Assembly (NCBI GenBank): GCA_003298465.1
Contig: QNGA01000004.1
Span: 310,001 to 374,000, forward strand
Reading direction: 5' to 3'
Length of the DNA stretch: 64,000 nucleotides
From: a halophilic archaeon
GTDB lineage: Archaea > Halobacteriota > Halobacteria > Halobacteriales > Haladaptataceae
Notes under the pieces: generated by a model
The model's database searches: none
Seen by the model: only the letters and a program-made list of their open reading frames with translations
What the model was told of the DNA's origin: nothing
Made by a program: the position numbers and the translations under genes
In this document: positions 59,816 to 64,000 of the stretch, piece after piece
Position numbering within the stretch: the stretch's first letter is position 1
Layout of the letters: each line of letters starts with the position of its first letter

Positions 59816-60909
59816 TAGAGCATCACCCCTACGATGACGGCCGTGAGGACGAGATTGGCGAAGCTAAGGACGAGCATGCCCTTCCAGCCGATCTCGATGA
59901 GCTGGTCGATGCGGACGCGCGGCACGGCCGACCGCGCCCACTGCGTGAACAGGAAGACCGCCCAGATCTTGATGACGAACCAGATGAAGCCCGGCAGTAT
60001 CGGGCCGTCCGGACCGCCGAGGAAGACGGTGGCGATTATCGCACCGCCGAGGAAGATGTGCAGGAACTCGCCGAGGTAGAACAGGACGAAGTAGACGCTG
60101 GAGTACTCCGTCTGGTACCCGGCGATGATTTCGGTCGGCGCTTCCGGGATGTCGAACGGGTTGCGGCCGATCTCCGCCAGGTTCGCCACCAGGAACAGCA
60201 CGAACGCGAACGGGTTGACGAACGCGAACCAGGCCGGAATCGCCAGTCCTGCGACGTTGACGAGCGTCTCCTGCTGCTGGGCGACGATCTGGCTCGTCTG
60301 GAGCGTCCCCGTGAAGATGACCACCGACGCCGCGGTGACGACGAGTGGTATCTCGTACGCGAGGTTCTGTGCGACCGCCCGGAGCGCTCCGAGCAGCGAG
60401 TACTTGTTGTTCGACGCGTAGCCGCCCATCGTCACGCCGAGCGTCGCGATGGACGCCACCGCGAACACGTACGCGAGTCCGGTCTCGGGGTCGGCCAGTT
60501 GCACGTTGACGCCGAAGATAGAGCCCATCGGGATGACGGCGAACCCGAGCAGCGCCGACCCGGCCATCACGACCGGTGCGGCGTCGAACGCCGGGCGGTC
60601 CGCGCCGTCGGGGATGATGAGCTCCTTGCTCAGCAGGCGGACGGCGTCGGCGACGATGATGAGCAGGCCGAACGGACCGACGCGGTTGACCGCGATGCGG
60701 TCGGTGAACGCCGCCGTTATCTTCCGCTTGGCCCACGGTCCGGCGACGCCCGTCATCGCCAGCATGATGTTGCCCACGATGAACGCGCCGAGGAACGCCG
60801 CTACCAGTTCCTGCCACGCGGTCATCTGGCTGCCGAACAGCCACTGGCCGATGGTCTCGGGGAGCATCTTCTTGCCGCCGCCCTGCTGTAGCGGTAGCAG
60901 GACGTTCAT
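59815..60909 (-). CDS. nuoH: Complex I subunit NuoH
   Basis: 364 residues, eight helices, the quinone-tunnel subunit. EIGRNPFDIPEAPTEIIAGY with following EYS is the conserved Glu-rich quinone loop, and WQELVAAFLGAFIVGNIML opens helix 1. Start overlaps the nuoCD stop by 4 bp. Confidence 0.95.
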   Translation of the reverse strand: MNVLLPLQQGGGKKMLPETIGQWLFGSQMTAWQELVAAFLGAFIVGNIMLAMTGVAGPWAKRKITAAFTDRIAVNRVGPFGLLIIVADAVRLLSKELIIPDGADRPAFDAAPVVMAGSALLGFAVIPMGSIFGVNVQLADPETGLAYVFAVASIATLGVTMGGYASNNKYSLLGALRAVAQNLAYEIPLVVTAASVVIFTGTLQTSQIVAQQQETLVNVAGLAIPAWFAFVNPFAFVLFLVANLAEIGRNPFDIPEAPTEIIAGYQTEYSSVYFVLFYLGEFLHIFLGGAIIATVFLGGPDGPILPGFIWFVIKIWAVFLFTQWARSAVPRVRIDQLIEIGWKGMLVLSFANLVLTAVIVGVML

Positions 60910-62564
60910 CGGTCGACCTCCCCGAGAATCACGTCGAGGCTGCCGAGCGTGGCGACGAGGTCCGGAATGTACTCGCCGTTGGACATCTCGTGGAGCGCCG
61001 AGAGGTTACAGAAGCACGGACTGCGGATCTTGAACCGCGCCGGCTTGTCGGTCCCGTCGGCGCGGATGTAGATGCCGAGTTCGCCCTTCGCACCCTCGAC
61101 CGCCCGGTACACCTCGGTGTCCGCGTCCGGCTTGAGCGTGCGCGGCACGTTGGCCTGTATCTCGCGTTCCTCCTCGGGCCAGTCCTCGAGCAGGTCGACG
61201 CACTGCTCGATGATCTTCGCGGACTCCTCGACCTCGCGCAGGCGCACGAGTAGCCGCGAGAAGTTGTCGCAGCCGTCCTCGGTGACGACGTCCCAGTCGA
61301 GTTCGTCGTAGTAGCCGTAGGGGTCGTCCCGGCGCAGGTCGTAGTCGATGCCCGACGCCCGGGCGACGGGACCCGTCGCGCCGTACTGCTTCGCGGTCTC
61401 GGGTTCGAGGACGCCCGTGCCGACCGTCCGGGTCTGGAATATCTCGTTGCCGGTGATGAGGTCGTGGTACTCCTCCAGCGCTCCCGGCAGGTCGTCGAGG
61501 AAGTCCCGGACCTTCCCGAAGAACTCGTCGCGCGGTTCGGGAATGTCCCAGACGACCCCGCCGAGGCGGAAGTAGTTGAACATCATCCGCTGGCCGGTGA
61601 GGTCTTCGAGGATGTTCTGGGCCTTCTCGCGGTCCCGCATCGCGTACATGAAGATGGCCGTGAAGTCGCCGTAGATGTCGAGACAGAACGTCCCGAGCGC
61701 GAGCATGTGCGACGCGATGCGACACATCTCCGCACCCATCGTACGGATTATCTGGGCGTACTCCGGTACGTCGATGTCCGCGAGGTCCTCCGCGACGCGA
61801 GCGTAGGCCCACTCGTTGAGCAGGCCCGCCGACGCGTAGTCCCAGCGGTCCGGGTACGGCATGATCTGGTGCCGGTAGGTCCCGTTCTGGGCCATCTGCT
61901 CCTCGCAGCGGTGGAGGTAACCGATGTCCGGCTCCACGTCCGCGACTTCCTCGCCGTCGAGGGTCGTCTTGAGGTGGAGCACCCCGTGGGTCGCGGGGTG
62001 GTGCGGACCGATGTTGAGGAACATCGTGTCCGACTCCTCGTCGTGGTGGCTCCCCTGAAGCGGGTTCTGGTGCTCCTGGAGGGGGACGAGCTGGGGCCGG
62101 TCCTGGTCGTAGTTCGAACTCAGCGGGTGGCCCTGCCACGTCTCGGGCAGGAGGATGCGCCGCAGGTCCGGGTGGCCCTCGTACTCGACGCCGACGAGGT
62201 CGTACGCCTCGCGCTCCTGCCAGTCGGCCGTGCGGTAGACCGGTTCCGCCGTCTGGCTGACCGGATCCTCCCTCGACGTCGGGACGACGACGCTCACTTC
62301 CTGCGTGCGGTCGTCGTACTTCGTGAGGTGGTAGATGCTCTCGTAACGGTCCTCGTAGTCCTGTGCGGTTACCATCGAGAGGTGGTCGAACCCGGCCTCG
62401 TCGCGCAGCGTGAACAGTGCGTCCTGCACCTCGTCGGGGCGGACGACGAACGCCGGCGCGTTCTCGTGGTCCTCGCGGCCGATAGCCAGGTCGCCGAGCA
62501 GGTCCGCGAGCGCCTCCTCGCTGGTCCCCTCGACCGTTCCGGAGATCTCTTCCTGCTTGCTCAT
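60906..62564 (-). CDS. nuoCD: Complex I subunits NuoC and NuoD fused
   Basis: 552 residues. NuoC part (about 1-165): YDLVGVEYEGHPDLRRILLP with GHPL. NuoD part (about 175-552): NIGPHHPATHGVLHLKT, MFNYFRLGGVVWD, GATGPVARASGIDYDLR, PYGYYDELDWDV, RIKFK replaced by ARFKIRSP near the end. The His residues that line the quinone site are intact. CD fusion is also seen in E. coli. Overlaps nuoB by 4 bp. Confidence 0.95.
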   Translation of the reverse strand: MSKQEEISGTVEGTSEEALADLLGDLAIGREDHENAPAFVVRPDEVQDALFTLRDEAGFDHLSMVTAQDYEDRYESIYHLTKYDDRTQEVSVVVPTSREDPVSQTAEPVYRTADWQEREAYDLVGVEYEGHPDLRRILLPETWQGHPLSSNYDQDRPQLVPLQEHQNPLQGSHHDEESDTMFLNIGPHHPATHGVLHLKTTLDGEEVADVEPDIGYLHRCEEQMAQNGTYRHQIMPYPDRWDYASAGLLNEWAYARVAEDLADIDVPEYAQIIRTMGAEMCRIASHMLALGTFCLDIYGDFTAIFMYAMRDREKAQNILEDLTGQRMMFNYFRLGGVVWDIPEPRDEFFGKVRDFLDDLPGALEEYHDLITGNEIFQTRTVGTGVLEPETAKQYGATGPVARASGIDYDLRRDDPYGYYDELDWDVVTEDGCDNFSRLLVRLREVEESAKIIEQCVDLLEDWPEEEREIQANVPRTLKPDADTEVYRAVEGAKGELGIYIRADGTDKPARFKIRSPCFCNLSALHEMSNGEYIPDLVATLGSLDVILGEVDR

Positions 62565-63265
62565 GGCGAATCAGCCCAGTTGTAGCGCATGATGAGCGTC
62601 TCCTCGTCGATCTGGTCGGCGAGCTTCTCGACCATCTCGTCCTGTTCGAGGTCGCCGAACTGCTCCAGTTCGTACGGTTTGACCGTCACGGGGCTCGTCT
62701 CGCCGTTGGCGATGCGCTCCTGAAGCTTGACGACGCCGTACACGAGCGCCTCGGGGCGAGGCGGACAACCCGGCACGTGGATGTCGACCGGGATGATCTC
62801 CTCCGCGCCCTTGACGACGTTGTACCCTTCCTGGAAGGGTCCGCCGCTGATGGCGCACGAGCCCATGTTGACGACGAACTTCGGCTCGGGCATCTGGTCG
62901 TAGACGCGCTTCATGCGCGGACCGAACTTCGAGACGATGGTTCCCGGGACGATCATCACGTCGGCCTGGCGCGGCGACGCTCGGGGGACGCCCGACCCGA
63001 AGCGGTCGAGGTCGTGTTTGACCGCGTAGGTGTGCATCATCTCGATGCTACAGCAGGCGATGCCGAACTGCAGCATGAACATCGACGACCCCCGGACCCA
63101 GTTCATGAACTTGTCGAACTTCGTGAGGATGAACGGCGACGAGCCGAACGCCTCCCGAAGCTTCGAATTGAACCGGTTGTCGGTTCCCCCACCCATTCGG
63201 GCCTCGCGGGTCTTCGTCTGTGCGTCTGTACTCGATTGTATGTACTCGCGTGGCTCGTTGCTCAT
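62561..63265 (-). CDS. nuoB: Complex I subunit NuoB
   Basis: 234 residues. Ligands of cluster N2 are seen: the tandem Cys in [11 protein letters not shown], Cys in [11 protein letters not shown], and Cys in [15 protein letters not shown]. The N-terminal 45 residues are an extension, and the C-terminal about 30 residues are acidic. Overlaps nuoA by 4 bp. Confidence 0.96.
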   Translation of the reverse strand: MSNEPREYIQSSTDAQTKTREARMGGGTDNRFNSKLREAFGSSPFILTKFDKFMNWVRGSSMFMLQFGIACCSIEMMHTYAVKHDLDRFGSGVPRASPRQADVMIVPGTIVSKFGPRMKRVYDQMPEPKFVVNMGSCAISGGPFQEGYNVVKGAEEIIPVDIHVPGCPPRPEALVYGVVKLQERIANGETSPVTVKPYELEQFGDLEQDEMVEKLADQIDEETLIMRYNWADSP

Positions 63266-63669
63266 TGTTCCACTCTCCGTTGCCGATCACGGGGGCTGCG
63301 AACCCACCGTACCGCGCCGTTGCGCCAGGCCCACACGAGCCCGACGACGAGAACGCCGACGAACACCAGCATCGGGACGAGCGCCTTCCACAGTCCGACC
63401 CCGCTGTCGAGGGCGGACTGGTAGATGACGGTCCAGGGGAAGATGAGGACCGTCTCGATGTCGAAGACGACGAACAGCAACGCCACCATGTAGTACTGGA
63501 TGTTGAAGCGGATACGCGTCGTCCCCGTCGGGACCTCGCCGCTCTCGTACACGGCCGTCTTTCCTTTTTCGGGCACAGTTGGCCTGAGGAGGCTCGAAAC
63601 CGCCATCATCCCGAACGGAATGAGGAGCCCCACCAGTGCCAGCGCGCCAATGGCTACCCATGGATTCAT
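63262..63669 (-). CDS. nuoA: Complex I subunit NuoA
   Basis: 135 residues, three helices; VVFDIETVLIFPW is the conserved Asp-Glu loop. First gene of the operon. ATG 63669 follows AGGAGA (63677-63682) and a TATA box at 63709-63716. Confidence 0.95.
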   Translation of the reverse strand: MNPWVAIGALALVGLLIPFGMMAVSSLLRPTVPEKGKTAVYESGEVPTGTTRIRFNIQYYMVALLFVVFDIETVLIFPWTVIYQSALDSGVGLWKALVPMLVFVGVLVVGLVWAWRNGAVRWVRSPRDRQRRVEQ

Positions 63670-63676
63670 ACCGGAG

Positions 63677-63716
63677 TCTCCTAGCAGCGGTGTTTTGTGA
63701 GCGCACCCCTATAAGC
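63677..63716 (-). promoter_or_regulatory. Promoter and ribosome-binding site of the nuo operon
   Basis: On the minus strand GCTTATAG (63709-63716) is a TATA box, with a start of transcription expected near 63686; AGGAGA (63677-63682) lies 7 nt before the nuoA ATG, so this mRNA has a short leader with Shine-Dalgarno site. No other element is seen between 63670 and 63863. Confidence 0.6.
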
Positions 63717-63863
63717 GTTGATTCTTGCGATTCATCGGTTTCAGACCCGCTCGTAGGTAGATACGACAATCGACGCTTTCTCTCGCGTAACGCTACATTT
63801 CCGGCGAGCGACTCGACAGGACGAGCGCTCGGACGGTCCGAAAAAAGACCGAGACGCCGGTGA

Positions 63864-64000
63864 TTACTCTCGGTCCTGAAACGCCGACGTGCCGCGTTCG
63901 TGTAACTCCCGCGAGACGTCACCGACGCTCTCCTGGAGGTCGTCGTGGTACGCGACGAGTCGCTCCCGGAGGTCGTCGTGTTCGCGAGCGAGAATCTGGG
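63864..64000 (-). CDS. Unknown protein, C-terminal 44 residues (5' part outside)
   Basis: The frame enters from the right edge and ends at TAA 63864-63866. Visible sequence includes ILAREHDDLRERLVAYHDDL and ESVGDVSRELHERG, an acidic amphipathic helix pattern with a repeat of HDDLRERL/HDDLQESV (11-12-residue period). No family can be named from the fragment. Probably a coiled-coil end of a soluble protein. Confidence 0.6.
   Translation of the reverse strand, partial: QILAREHDDLRERLVAYHDDLQESVGDVSRELHERGTSAFQDRE

Noticed and set aside
1..64000. tRNA genes, CRISPR arrays, insertion sequences, integrase genes, attachment sites and replication origins
   Set aside because: No T-loop-like motif in intergenic DNA, no regularly spaced repeats, no transposase or Cdc6/Orc1 motif in any plausible reading frame.

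Overview
The window comes from the chromosome of a haloarchaeon (class Halobacteria). The evidence is high GC, strongly acidic predicted proteins, TATA boxes 25-30 bp before many start codons with little or no leader, Tat-type signal peptides, halocyanins, a UbaA-type E1 enzyme, and an archaeal SRP RNA. The genus cannot be decided from the sequence alone. I saw no transposase, integrase, CRISPR array, rRNA or tRNA. The content looks like vertically inherited core and conserved haloarchaeal genes, not a mobile island.

Layout. 1-2.7 kb: the end of a degenerate DHH phosphoesterase, an alkaline-phosphatase-superfamily hydrolase and a TatA-like microprotein. 2.7-5.8 kb: menD-menF, for menaquinone synthesis. 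5.8-13.1 kb: a sulfite-oxidase-like protein, small conserved proteins, a truncated AMP-ligase homologue, an HTH/zinc-ribbon regulator, a structured promoter with a possible 33-residue peptide or ncRNA, an aldo/keto reductase, acetyl-CoA synthetase and a zinc-finger protein. 13.35-13.66 kb: SRP (7S) RNA on the minus strand. 13.7-21.6 kb: small membrane proteins, cysteine synthase, a CBS-ParB fusion, an SDR, rhomboid-endonuclease V, and an NDH-like flavoprotein. 22-26.7 kb: a three-gene ABC exporter whose larger permease carries a PrsW-type intramembrane protease domain, then a SOUL protein. 26.8-35.2 kb: a tightly overlapping type IV pilus-like secretion operon (ATPase, TadC-like membrane protein and four haloarchaeal proteins of unknown function). 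35.1-46.7 kb: DUF5791, a YeeZ-like SDR, an intact DHH phosphoesterase, UbaA convergent with a MoaD-like beta-grasp protein, a halocyanin, DoxX, membrane proteins, a geranylgeranyl-reductase-like flavoprotein, a regulator, a DsbA-like protein, cytidine deaminase and uridine phosphorylase.

The last third is respiratory. 46.8-51.8 kb (minus) encodes a cytochrome bc complex: halocyanin, Rieske protein, split cytochrome b and four small accessory membrane proteins. 53.2-63.7 kb (minus) encodes complex I as nuoA-B-CD-H-I-J1-J2-K-L-M-N, with no NADH-oxidising module (no nuoE/F/G). With MenD/MenF supplying menaquinone, an NDH-like flavoprotein and several blue copper proteins, the window carries much of an electron transport chain: menaquinone pool, then bc complex, then halocyanin. 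Endonuclease III lies between the two respiratory clusters.

The most unusual signals are the compound inverted-repeat promoter plus GNRA hairpin before a tiny basic ORF at 9.5-9.7 kb, the permease-PrsW fusion, the MoaD-like protein ending in Cys-Cys instead of Gly-Gly opposite UbaA, the DHH paralogue that has lost its DHH motif, and a 10-bp inverted repeat abutting the doxX TATA box.
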